Shown: positions 8,407 through 15,460 of the stretch, in pieces
How the letters are laid out: every line of letters begins with the position of its first letter
Numbering within the stretch: the stretch's first letter is position 1
Assembly (NCBI RefSeq): GCF_000379805.1
Contig: NZ_KB903542.1
Coordinates: 117,690 to 150,009, forward strand
Origin: Lewinella cohaerens DSM 23179
GTDB taxonomy: Bacteria > Bacteroidota > Bacteroidia > Chitinophagales > Saprospiraceae
Length of the DNA stretch: 32,320 nt
Reading direction: 5' to 3'
Notes under the pieces: generated by a model
Told to the model about the DNA's origin: nothing
The model's input: only the letters and a program-made list of their open reading frames with translations
Databases searched by the model: none
Program-made: the position numbers and the translations under genes

Positions 8407-8922
8407 TTATTTCTCCAACAGCATATCACTGTAGGAATTTTGCAAAAGGTCTTCCTCCGCTATCGCAAACAAGTCGAGATAAAATTGGCATTGCTCGTGC
8501 AAGCGTTCCGCGCCGATGCTGCCATCTGCATCAATGGCCTCGATTTCGACGAAGGTGCCCAGCTCTTTTACGGTATCCAGATGAAATTTCACATTATCAA
8601 GAAAGTAAATTTCGCGCTGCTTGTCGACTACAACTTTTACGCCTAAAGCCGTTTGCAACAAAACTCTTAGCGATTCACTATCGGTAGGTTTGTACAAATG
8701 TACTTCCGACGTTTTGGGGCCTGCCTGATCAGGGCGCTGGTAATGAATGAGGTTGTTCTCAATATTGCCCTCGCGGAGCTTCAACCGGCCGTTGGCTACC
8801 TGAAAGTAGGTGTCAATTTGGTGATCGGTGCCCCGAAAATCGGCGTTCCTTTCTATTAGCAACTGACGAATGGCCTCCTGTTGTTGCTTGCAGCGTGCTT
8901 TTATTTCTATGTTCAAATGCAT
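8407..8922 (-). CDS. CYTH domain protein (class IV adenylate cyclase / triphosphatase-like)
   Basis: The 171-residue protein is a single CYTH (triphosphate tunnel metalloenzyme) domain. The first strand is NIEIKAR, so the classical ExExK is present as NxExK. Other charged tunnel strands are visible: GRLKLREG (about 45-52), IHYQRPDQ (about 59-66), VVDKQREIYFLDNVKFHLD and GTFVEIEAID. These proteins bind triphosphates with divalent metal and act as adenylate cyclases, thiamine triphosphatases or inorganic triphosphatases; which one cannot be read from the sequence. The start ATG at 8922 is 13 bases after the CHAT gene, and the end is seven bases before the kinase start, so it is clearly inside the operon. 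A triphosphate-handling protein next to a CHAT protease could be a small signalling pair, but this is inference. Confidence 0.85.
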   Translation of the reverse strand: MHLNIEIKARCKQQQEAIRQLLIERNADFRGTDHQIDTYFQVANGRLKLREGNIENNLIHYQRPDQAGPKTSEVHLYKPTDSESLRVLLQTALGVKVVVDKQREIYFLDNVKFHLDTVKELGTFVEIEAIDADGSIGAERLHEQCQFYLDLFAIAEEDLLQNSYSDMLLEK

Positions 8923-8935
8923 GGATCGAAATTAT

Positions 8936-11470
8936 TTAGAGCTTGCTGTAAATATACACGACTACACCGAGGCCTAACAACAAAAAACCGGCCCATTGCC
9001 AGAACGGTCGTTGCTGAATAAAGTTCAACGGCTCCGTGCTTCCTTTTTGTACAAACCCGGCCCAGAAGAAGGGGTGGCTCAACCAGCTTTCATTGTTAGC
9101 CATAAACTGTAATTGAGCTTGCCGTAAAGCTTCGTCTTTGGGCAACTCATTAGCAAGGTGATCATAAAAATATTGCATGAGCTGCGCCGAGGCTCGGTCG
9201 CTTATTTTCCAGTGGGTCGTCACCATGCTTTGTGCGCCGGCGGCGGTAAACGCACGCTCCAGGCCTACAATGCCTTCCCCAGCCTGCCATTCTCCCAAAC
9301 CGGTTTCGCAAGCGCTCAGCACCACGAGTTTGGCAGCGATAGGCAGTTGGTATATTTCTTCTACCTCTAGCTGATAATCAGCGGTGTCATTTTCGGCGAA
9401 AGCCAGAAAGCTGAAGTCGCCATGAGTATTATTGGCCACTGCGTGAGTCGCCAAATGAAGGATAGAATAATCAGGTGCAAGCGTCCGAAATACTTCTAGC
9501 CGAGCGGCATCTCCAATAAAGGCGTCACAAGGGAATTTTCCGGTTAGATAGGCGACTTCTGCTGCATTTTCATGCAAAGGCCCGGAAGAACGGGTACCAT
9601 CTCCTCGGAGATAACCCGCCTTAAACCTTGGAGCAAATGCCAAGATTTCTTGTCGTGACGCAGCTATCCTTGAGGCTTTTTTACTCAAATAACTTTCGAG
9701 CGTGTAGCGATAATTGAAGCTGTAGCTACGGATAGCAAATGGCCATAAGTTCAAAGGCAAGTCTCCTGCGGCCTCTTCTTGCAAAAGCAGCGAAAAAGGC
9801 AGATACGACAAGGGGCCATCCGGCAGCAATAACAGCCTTGATGTTGCAATACCTTCAATGGGTTGTAGTAATAACTGGTACAACTCATAACTAATGGTAG
9901 CCAAAACATGAAGGTCCTCCATGTTAGCCTCACTCGGATGGTCGTGAATACTTGCACGTAATTGCTCAACCAATTCCACTAAACGCCTCTCGCCAAAGGG
10001 GATTTTCTTAAAAACCACACCTTTATCACTTAGCCCCAGCAAAAACAGCGCCTCCTCTGTTGAGTAAAAAGCTACCAGTGTTTGCTCATTTTGCCGAAGC
10101 CTCGTTTGCAATGCCTTTGGATCAAGGGCAACTTCTTCCCAAAATGCTCGTCGATTTTGCCCAACACGAAGTTGTGCTCGCAACTGAATATTTTTGTTCT
10201 GTTCCAGCACCTCCAGTGCTTCAAAAAAGTAGCTGGCCTCCTTAGTTTGCTGATAAGCCTGCTGAAGAATGGCCAAGGAAAAACTTTGACTAAAATCTTC
10301 TATGCCAGCACTGATTTGAATATCTCGGAGGTGAAGAAGCTGCTCTCGGTAAGCATAATGGTGCTGGCGGGCCAACCGGTCCGTTTTCAGCGCTTGCTGT
10401 AGTAAATGCTGCTCCTGCTTAACCAGAAAATGCTGAAAGAAATTACCGGAAAGACTTGCATAAAGATCAGCTAATCGAAGATCACGATTGGGATCATTAG
10501 CCGCCACCGCATTTATTTGTTCCTCCAACAAGGCTTGCCCTTCACGGTATCGCCCCTGCGATTGATAGCAGAGGGCCAAATCTCGCTTAAGCTCTTCCTG
10601 CTCAAAAGTAAGCCCCGCTGCTAATTGCTGATAGTTATTCAAGGCCTGTTCGAAAAAATACTCAGCGCTATCCAGCTGCCCTAAGCCATAGAGGGCATTG
10701 CCATACAAGGCTTGAAGCGCGGGCAATTGCTGATCGCTAATTTCTCGTAAAGAGGCACCTCCCAATAGAGTTTTAGCTAATTTTTTCGCACTCTCAAGGT
10801 TGCCATGATGGTAGAAAAAATGTAATCGAAACAACTGAAAGCGATAGTAATTCTTATCGCTTACCGCTGGATTTTGGACAATCTGTGCCGCCTCTTGCAT
10901 CCTCCTGATCGCCTGTTCTTCCTCACCGGTACGGTCTTTTAAGTCTGCGAGGCGGATCAGGTTACTTACCAAGACTTCCTCATGGTGCTCGATTTGTTGC
11001 TTTAGTGGAATCGTTGCGAGGTATTCACAAATTTTCTCCCGCAAAGAAATAGCCGTTTCATACTGCCCAGTGTAGAGGTCTAGCAGAAAAGCATACTGGT
11101 TCATTTGTGGTAAAACAGCTAGCGAATATTCCGGATAATGCCTCCGAACAAGCTGCATACTGCTATCTATATGTTGAAAAGCAGCAGGAAAATCATTCTG
11201 TTCTTGATAAACCTGAGAAGCCAGCAGAAAGACCTCTGAACGAAAGATATCCGTTGATAAGTTCGGAGGTAATTCAACACGTAGCATATTAACAACACCT
11301 GTTATAGTGCTTGGTGTGGTGGCTTGATCCGCTTGTATAGACAAGGCCTGAAAACGCGCACGCTCTTCTTGCAATTGCTGCCCGACTAACTTGGCTCCAA
11401 TACAAGAAAACAACAGCCAGAAAAAGAGAAAACTTCTAATAACCGCCTGATAATTGGTAAAAGCAAACAA
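8936..11470 (-). CDS. Membrane-anchored CHAT protease with TPR repeats
   Basis: The 844-residue protein has a hydrophobic N-terminus (about 12-31, signal or anchor), a helical repeat region (about 50-400) with TPR-like units such as ALYGNALYGLGQLDSAEYFFEQAL, and a C-terminal CHAT domain (about 530-810). The CHAT dyad is intact: His676 in HLATHAVANN and Cys721 in LVVLSACETGLGEWQAGEG, followed by GLERAFTAAGAQSMVTTHW. A hydrophobic segment at about 821-842 ends the protein, suggesting a C-terminal membrane anchor and an exported protease domain. CHAT domains belong to the caspase/separase clan (CD) of cysteine peptidases. The gene lies 16 bases after HMG-CoA synthase and 13 before the CYTH gene. 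The substrate is unknown. The domain calls are strong; topology and biological role are inferred. Confidence 0.92.
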   Translation of the reverse strand: MFAFTNYQAVIRSFLFFWLLFSCIGAKLVGQQLQEERARFQALSIQADQATTPSTITGVVNMLRVELPPNLSTDIFRSEVFLLASQVYQEQNDFPAAFQHIDSSMQLVRRHYPEYSLAVLPQMNQYAFLLDLYTGQYETAISLREKICEYLATIPLKQQIEHHEEVLVSNLIRLADLKDRTGEEEQAIRRMQEAAQIVQNPAVSDKNYYRFQLFRLHFFYHHGNLESAKKLAKTLLGGASLREISDQQLPALQALYGNALYGLGQLDSAEYFFEQALNNYQQLAAGLTFEQEELKRDLALCYQSQGRYREGQALLEEQINAVAANDPNRDLRLADLYASLSGNFFQHFLVKQEQHLLQQALKTDRLARQHHYAYREQLLHLRDIQISAGIEDFSQSFSLAILQQAYQQTKEASYFFEALEVLEQNKNIQLRAQLRVGQNRRAFWEEVALDPKALQTRLRQNEQTLVAFYSTEEALFLLGLSDKGVVFKKIPFGERRLVELVEQLRASIHDHPSEANMEDLHVLATISYELYQLLLQPIEGIATSRLLLLPDGPLSYLPFSLLLQEEAAGDLPLNLWPFAIRSYSFNYRYTLESYLSKKASRIAASRQEILAFAPRFKAGYLRGDGTRSSGPLHENAAEVAYLTGKFPCDAFIGDAARLEVFRTLAPDYSILHLATHAVANNTHGDFSFLAFAENDTADYQLEVEEIYQLPIAAKLVVLSACETGLGEWQAGEGIVGLERAFTAAGAQSMVTTHWKISDRASAQLMQYFYDHLANELPKDEALRQAQLQFMANNESWLSHPFFWAGFVQKGSTEPLNFIQQRPFWQWAGFLLLGLGVVVYIYSKL

Positions 11471-11486
11471 TAGATAAAGGAGTTAA

Positions 11487-13016
11487 TCAAGAAGGCCGCA
11501 TAGCTTCCTTGTTGGCTGGGATAAAGTATTCCCGTTTGCCGTCTTCGGTGATATTTGTTTGCCGAAAATACGAAGAACGCTTCACTACCGGGCTATCGAG
11601 TGCCTGACGATGCAGTTGTTCGTAAGTAGCATAATCAATGGCCGTTCGTTCATCGAGGCGTTGTCGCAATTTGAAGCCTTGTACCACCTGCTCCCATCCT
11701 GTTTGCAAGCGCCCCTGAAAGACTTTACTCTTGGAGCCGCTACCATAGGCGAAAAATCCAAATACAGCATCAGGCGATAAATTATTTTGCTCCAGCCCTG
11801 CTTCGAGCGTACCCAACAAGGCCAAGAAAACAGACCCAGCGTACATATTACCTACTTGTCCTGATGCTTCTTCGCTGGGGGCTATACGTTCTGCTACAAA
11901 GCTTCGGTAGAGCGGTGTTTTGGTTACGGCTCTCCAAAAGCCGGTGAGTGCTTTTTGATAAACAACTTCGTCTTCAAAATCAGTGGCTTGTGGCAATTCC
12001 AAGCCTATTTGCTCTGCCAAAGCAGCTGCTTGCCCTGTTTGCTGCATTTCCTGCCAGAAGATTTCGCCGAACATTCTTCGCGCCTGAAAAGCATAAGGGA
12101 GGTGAAAAATGAGCCGATCCCATCGAATTGCCGTAGGCTCATCGCTTGTCGTATTGGTTTCGTGACGGTAGTTGATCAAAGCATCCTTGATGCGCTCCTG
12201 GTAACAATCATTGGAATAAGGCCCATCAAAAACAGGCGTATCCTTGTGTAAAGTCAAGAGTTGTTCATTGCTATCCAGTACGCCTTTCACCTCAATACCA
12301 TCCTGAAGCTGCTCCGTAAGTTGTTCAACATCAACATGATTACGACTGGCAAGCTGAAGCGCTTCTGCGATCACATCACTTTTCTTTACCTGGCGCAATG
12401 GCTTGTAAAAATCATAAACGGCTCGGGTGCTTACGCCCCAATCTGGATCAATAGCCAGCAGGCGAGGATGACGTTTCACCAAAGTGGCAATAGCACCAGC
12501 TCCTTGTGTATATTCACCCGTTGACCCCAGCTCATACTTAGCATTGTCAGCAGCAACAACAATCCCTAAACGTCCTTCTTTAGCCCTTACCCAATCGAGT
12601 GTATTTTGCAAAGCATCAACAGCACCAATACAGGCGAAAGTCAAATCGACTACGTCACAATTGAGGAAACAATCTGGGCCATAAATCGGCGCAAAATAGG
12701 CTTGCAACATCTGCAACGCATAGGTCGCCGTGGGTTTTGCACCATCAATTGCACTCTCTGTCCCTAGATACAAGCGACCAATCTGCTGAGGACGGAGGTC
12801 ATTTTTTTCGATGAGCTCACGTACAGCATTTGCCATCATGGTAGCGGCATCTTCGCCAACATCAGGAACAGCCATCGCTGTTAATCCCAAACCTTTATTC
12901 AGTTTAGCGTATTCGATACCCCGGGCGTCCGCCAAAGTAGCAATAGGCAGATACACCTCGGGGATATAAGCTGCTAAATCATCAATACCTGCGGGAATCT
13001 GCTCGTACTTTTCCAT
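11487..13016 (-). CDS. Hydroxymethylglutaryl-CoA synthase
   Basis: The enzyme condenses acetyl-CoA with acetoacetyl-CoA to HMG-CoA, the first committed step towards mevalonate and isoprenoids. The thiolase-fold catalytic residues are visible: Glu87 in YLGTESAIDGAKPT, the acyl-accepting Cys129 in LTFACIGAVDAL, and His305 in FHLPYAFQARRMFG. SGSKSKVFQG near the C-terminus matches the family's conserved GSG...K/F segment. At 509 residues it is longer than the roughly 390-residue Gram-positive enzymes. It heads a four-gene minus-strand operon whose last gene is a mevalonate-kinase-like GHMP kinase. AGGA lies nine bases before the ATG. A -7-like element sits 23 bases upstream. Confidence 0.92.
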   Translation of the reverse strand: MEKYEQIPAGIDDLAAYIPEVYLPIATLADARGIEYAKLNKGLGLTAMAVPDVGEDAATMMANAVRELIEKNDLRPQQIGRLYLGTESAIDGAKPTATYALQMLQAYFAPIYGPDCFLNCDVVDLTFACIGAVDALQNTLDWVRAKEGRLGIVVAADNAKYELGSTGEYTQGAGAIATLVKRHPRLLAIDPDWGVSTRAVYDFYKPLRQVKKSDVIAEALQLASRNHVDVEQLTEQLQDGIEVKGVLDSNEQLLTLHKDTPVFDGPYSNDCYQERIKDALINYRHETNTTSDEPTAIRWDRLIFHLPYAFQARRMFGEIFWQEMQQTGQAAALAEQIGLELPQATDFEDEVVYQKALTGFWRAVTKTPLYRSFVAERIAPSEEASGQVGNMYAGSVFLALLGTLEAGLEQNNLSPDAVFGFFAYGSGSKSKVFQGRLQTGWEQVVQGFKLRQRLDERTAIDYATYEQLHRQALDSPVVKRSSYFRQTNITEDGKREYFIPANKEAMRPS

Positions 13017-13038
13017 AATAACTATCCTGATAAAAAAT

Positions 13039-13046
13039 CAAAATTA
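13039..13046 (-). promoter_or_regulatory. Candidate -7 promoter element (TAATTTTG) for the mevalonate operon
   Basis: On the minus strand this reads TAATTTTG, an exact TAnnTTTG match, 23 bases before the HMG-CoA synthase ATG. No TTG at the -33 distance is obvious, so the call is tentative. Confidence 0.4.
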
Positions 13047-13265
13047 ACAGGAACCAAACAAAAAGGAATGCCTTGGGTTCATAAACGCCAATTGCTAGCT
13101 GGTGTTAATTACGATTCCTGAAAACACAAAACCACACACACAAAACTGACAATCAATTACTTATCTCCTTACTTCACAAGATATATAGTATACAATCAGG
13201 AACGATTAAGCAGCAGTCTCCAACAGGAAACCTCCAATTCACTCAACCCCTGACGGTTTTTCTTG

Positions 13266-13299
13266 TTTGAAATAAATTGACTACTAAGTAGTAAATTTG
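13266..13299 (+). promoter_or_regulatory. Promoter of yaaA (TTTG-N22-TAAATTTG)
   Basis: TTTG at 13266-13269 and TAAATTTG at 13292-13299 fit the Bacteroidota -33/-7 consensus with a 22-base spacer, inside the usual 17-23 range. The -7 element is 20 bases before the yaaA start codon. Confidence 0.65.
13280..13292. promoter_or_regulatory. Palindromic operator candidate within the yaaA promoter
   Basis: ACTACT-A-AGTAGT is a perfect palindrome with 6-bp arms and a single central base. It lies between the -33 and -7 elements and its last base is the first base of the -7 element. That position is where a repressor would occlude sigma factor. It does not resemble the PerR box I know. No regulator gene is adjacent. 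Confidence 0.4.
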
Positions 13300-13319
13300 C
13301 GTTCCAGAAAACTAACAGC

Positions 13320-14081
13320 ATGATTATTCTCCTTTCTCCTGCGAAAACATTGGATGAAACTCCTGTACACGGTATCCCTCACACGGAACCTCGATTACTT
13401 CCTCAAAGTGCACAGTTGATTAAGAATTTGCGCCGTAAGTCCGTTGCAGACTTGCAGGGCTTGATGAAGATTAGCGAAAAGCTAGCAGTACTTAATAAAG
13501 GACGCTACAAAACGTATTCAGAAACCTTTACGGAGGAAAATGCCAAGCCAGCAGCACTTATGTTCAAAGGTGATGTTTATACGGGTCTGGAGGCCAATAG
13601 CTTCACGGATAAAGAGTTGGCTTTTGCCCAAGAGCATATCCGTATTCTCTCAGGTTTGTACGGATTACTACGCCCATTAGACCTGATCCAACCCTACCGA
13701 TTGGAAATGGGTACTTCTCTTAAGCTAGGTCGCAAAAAAAATCTTTACGAATTCTGGGGTGATAAAATCACAGAACTGGTCCAACAAGACCTCGATAAAG
13801 CAACAGGTGATACTGTCCTGAATCTCGCTTCACAGGAATACTTCCAATCGGTGAAGACGGATAAACTCAAGGGACGGCTGATCAACATTCACTTCAAAGA
13901 AGATCGTGATGGCAAATTAAAGGTGATCTCTTTTAATGCCAAGAAAGCCCGCGGCAAAATGGCACAACTCATCGTCAAAGAACAAATCACCGAAGCCGAA
14001 CAAATCAAGGAACTCGTCGCCGACGATTACATTTACCAAAAGGAAGGTTCTACGGATTCCGACTGGTTATTTGTGAAATAA
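13320..14081 (+). CDS. yaaA: Peroxide stress protein YaaA (UPF0246/DUF328)
   Basis: The 253-residue protein begins with the family signature MIILLSPAKTLD and contains the conserved segments YTGLEANSF, LSGLYGLLRPLDLIQPYRLEMGT, FWGDKIT and LNLASQEYFQSV, with a lysine-rich C-terminal part (KVISFNAKKARGKMAQ). The length is normal. In Escherichia coli YaaA lowers intracellular iron and protects DNA during hydrogen peroxide stress, and the fold binds DNA. The gene stands alone, with its own promoter and an operator-like palindrome upstream. The next gene, bamD, has its own -7 element. The family call is very secure. Confidence 0.95.
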   Translation: MIILLSPAKTLDETPVHGIPHTEPRLLPQSAQLIKNLRRKSVADLQGLMKISEKLAVLNKGRYKTYSETFTEENAKPAALMFKGDVYTGLEANSFTDKELAFAQEHIRILSGLYGLLRPLDLIQPYRLEMGTSLKLGRKKNLYEFWGDKITELVQQDLDKATGDTVLNLASQEYFQSVKTDKLKGRLINIHFKEDRDGKLKVISFNAKKARGKMAQLIVKEQITEAEQIKELVADDYIYQKEGSTDSDWLFVK

Positions 14082-14220
14082 GCTCTTAAGGCGGAAAAGG
14101 AAGGCTATTTAACAGCTACTAATACTCCTCGTTCAAACAACCTTCCTCCTTCTCTTTTGCTCTTTATACTGCATTGATAATAAATTCCGCCCTAAACCTA
14201 GCTAATTCCTTGAAAATCCG

Positions 14221-14228
14221 TAATTTTG
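14221..14228 (+). promoter_or_regulatory. Candidate -7 promoter element (TAATTTTG) for the bamD operon
   Basis: TAATTTTG matches TAnnTTTG exactly but lies only seven bases before the bamD ATG, which would make the transcript almost leaderless. No correctly spaced TTG is present. Such short leaders are plausible in Bacteroidota, but the match could be chance. Confidence 0.35.
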
Positions 14229-14235
14229 CGCTTCT

Positions 14236-15054
14236 ATGAAAAATAGCTTATTAATAAGTTTATCCGCTGTTCTGCTTCTTATGCTTACAACTGCTTGCAA
14301 AAGCGAGTTTGAGCGTATCCGTACAAGTGGTGACCCTACTGAAATTCTCGCCAAGGCTGACGCCTATTACGACGCAGAAGAATACCTCAAAGCACAGACT
14401 TTGTACGAATTGGTTATTAGTAGCTACCGGGGTCGCCCGGAGGCCGAAAGCATTTCCTACAAGTATGCTTACACCTACTACAATCTGGAGCAATACATTC
14501 TGGCAGCTTATTACTTCAAAAACTTTTCGTCTACCTACGGGGCTAGTCAGTACCAGGAGGAAGCACAGTTTATGCATGCTTACAGCAACTACAAACTGTC
14601 ACCAACTTTCCGGTTGGATCAATCCTATTCCTTGACCGCCATTGAGGCTTTTGAAGAATTTGCCAATCAGCACCCCGCTAGCGAAAGGGTAGCAGAATGC
14701 AACACCCTGATTGACGAAATGCGTAAGAAACTGGAAGTAAAAGACTTCGAAGCAGCAGTATTGTACTTCGATCTTCAACAATACCAGGCAGCTATACGTT
14801 CTTTTGAAAACCTTTTGATTGAATTTCCGGATACTAAGAAGGCCGAAGAAATTCGTTATAAGATTGTTCGTTCCGCTTACCTGCTTGCACAAAACAGTTT
14901 TGTCGAAAAGCAAGAAGAGCGTTACAATGATATGTTAAAGCGAGCCGAAATCTATCTAGCCCGTTACCGCAGTAGCGAAAATGCAGTAGAGGTACAGAAA
15001 ATGATTGACGAAGCTCAAAATCGATTAACACAACTGGAATATGTCAGATATTAA
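14236..15054 (+). CDS. bamD: Outer membrane protein assembly factor BamD
   Basis: BamD is the essential lipoprotein partner of BamA in inserting beta-barrel proteins into the outer membrane. The 272-residue product has a lipoprotein signal ending LTTAC (Cys21), the typical SEFERI segment just after it, and tandem TPR-like helices, for example ILAKADAYYDAEEYLKAQTL, SYKYAYTYYNLEQYILAAYYF and AVLYFDLQQYQAAIRSFENL followed by LIEFPDTKKAEEIRY. Length and layout are normal. Its stop overlaps the start of rpoZ by 14 bases, and the order bamD–rpoZ–coaBC–DUF4835 is one I recognise as conserved across Bacteroidota. It is presumably constitutively expressed. Confidence 0.93.
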   Translation: MKNSLLISLSAVLLLMLTTACKSEFERIRTSGDPTEILAKADAYYDAEEYLKAQTLYELVISSYRGRPEAESISYKYAYTYYNLEQYILAAYYFKNFSSTYGASQYQEEAQFMHAYSNYKLSPTFRLDQSYSLTAIEAFEEFANQHPASERVAECNTLIDEMRKKLEVKDFEAAVLYFDLQQYQAAIRSFENLLIEFPDTKKAEEIRYKIVRSAYLLAQNSFVEKQEERYNDMLKRAEIYLARYRSSENAVEVQKMIDEAQNRLTQLEYVRY

Positions 15055-15382
15055 GAACAAAGTGCAGGGGCTTGATCCTAACGTTCGCGCACGTGACGTG
15101 CACGGATTGGCAAGCAACACAGACAACATCTACGAGACGCTCAACATCATATCGAAGCGTGCACGTCAGTTGGCTGTTGACCTCAAGCATGAACTAAACA
15201 CGAAGCTCGAAGAGTTTGCGGTTTCTTCTGATACCATCGAAGAAATTACCGAGAACAAAGAGCAAATCGAAATCTCTAAATTCTACGAGCGTTTACCGAA
15301 CCCGGTAATCATTGCTACGGAAGAATACCTCAACGATGAGTTGTACCACCGGTATAACGACAAAAAGAACGTGGAAGAGTAA
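15041..15382 (+). CDS. rpoZ: DNA-directed RNA polymerase omega subunit (Rpb6-like)
   Basis: The 113-residue protein contains the omega core: NIYETLNIISKRARQLAVDLKHEL-type helices (here about residues 29-52), and the C-terminal PNPVIIATEEYLNDELYHRY segment. Omega binds the beta-prime subunit C-terminus and helps assembly of RNA polymerase. The Bacteroidota form is divergent from E. coli omega and longer, as here. The gene starts inside the last codons of bamD, indicating translational coupling. A strong hairpin lies between this gene and coaBC. Confidence 0.9.
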   Translation: MSDIKNKVQGLDPNVRARDVHGLASNTDNIYETLNIISKRARQLAVDLKHELNTKLEEFAVSSDTIEEITENKEQIEISKFYERLPNPVIIATEEYLNDELYHRYNDKKNVEE

Positions 15383-15416
15383 AATCTTTCAGGTTTTATA
15401 ACGCTTTAAATCAGTG

Positions 15417-15449
15417 CAGTCGACAGGGTATTTCCATCCTTGTCGACTG
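15417..15449 (+). terminator. Hairpin between rpoZ and coaBC
   Basis: CAGTCGACA (15417-15425) pairs perfectly with TGTCGACTG (15441-15449); two more GC pairs are possible inside with a one-base bulge. It ends 11 bases before the coaBC ATG. The following bases (TTCTTGCTTAT) are T-rich but not a run, so it may be a weak terminator, an attenuator or a structure that limits access to the coaBC start. Confidence 0.5.
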
Positions 15450-15460
15450 TTCTTGCTTAT

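Larger units (their letters stand above)
13017..13319. other. Divergent intergenic region between the mevalonate operon and yaaA
   Basis: No gene is visible. The 303 bases hold promoter-like elements in both directions (13039-13046 minus, 13266-13299 plus) and a 13-bp palindrome touching the yaaA -7 element. The middle, 13120-13250, is AC-rich with a purine-poor stretch, and I see no further structure in it. Confidence 0.5.

Noticed and set aside
8936-13016. Bacterial gasdermin or CRISPR-linked CHAT defence system
   Set aside because: No small gasdermin-like gene, CRISPR array or Cas/Craspase component is next to the CHAT gene; the neighbours are metabolic genes.
14104-14160. GGAAGG/CCTTCC pairing after yaaA as a terminator
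   Set aside because: The loop would be more than 35 bases and the stem is only about 7 bp of simple purine/pyrimidine sequence; too weak to call.
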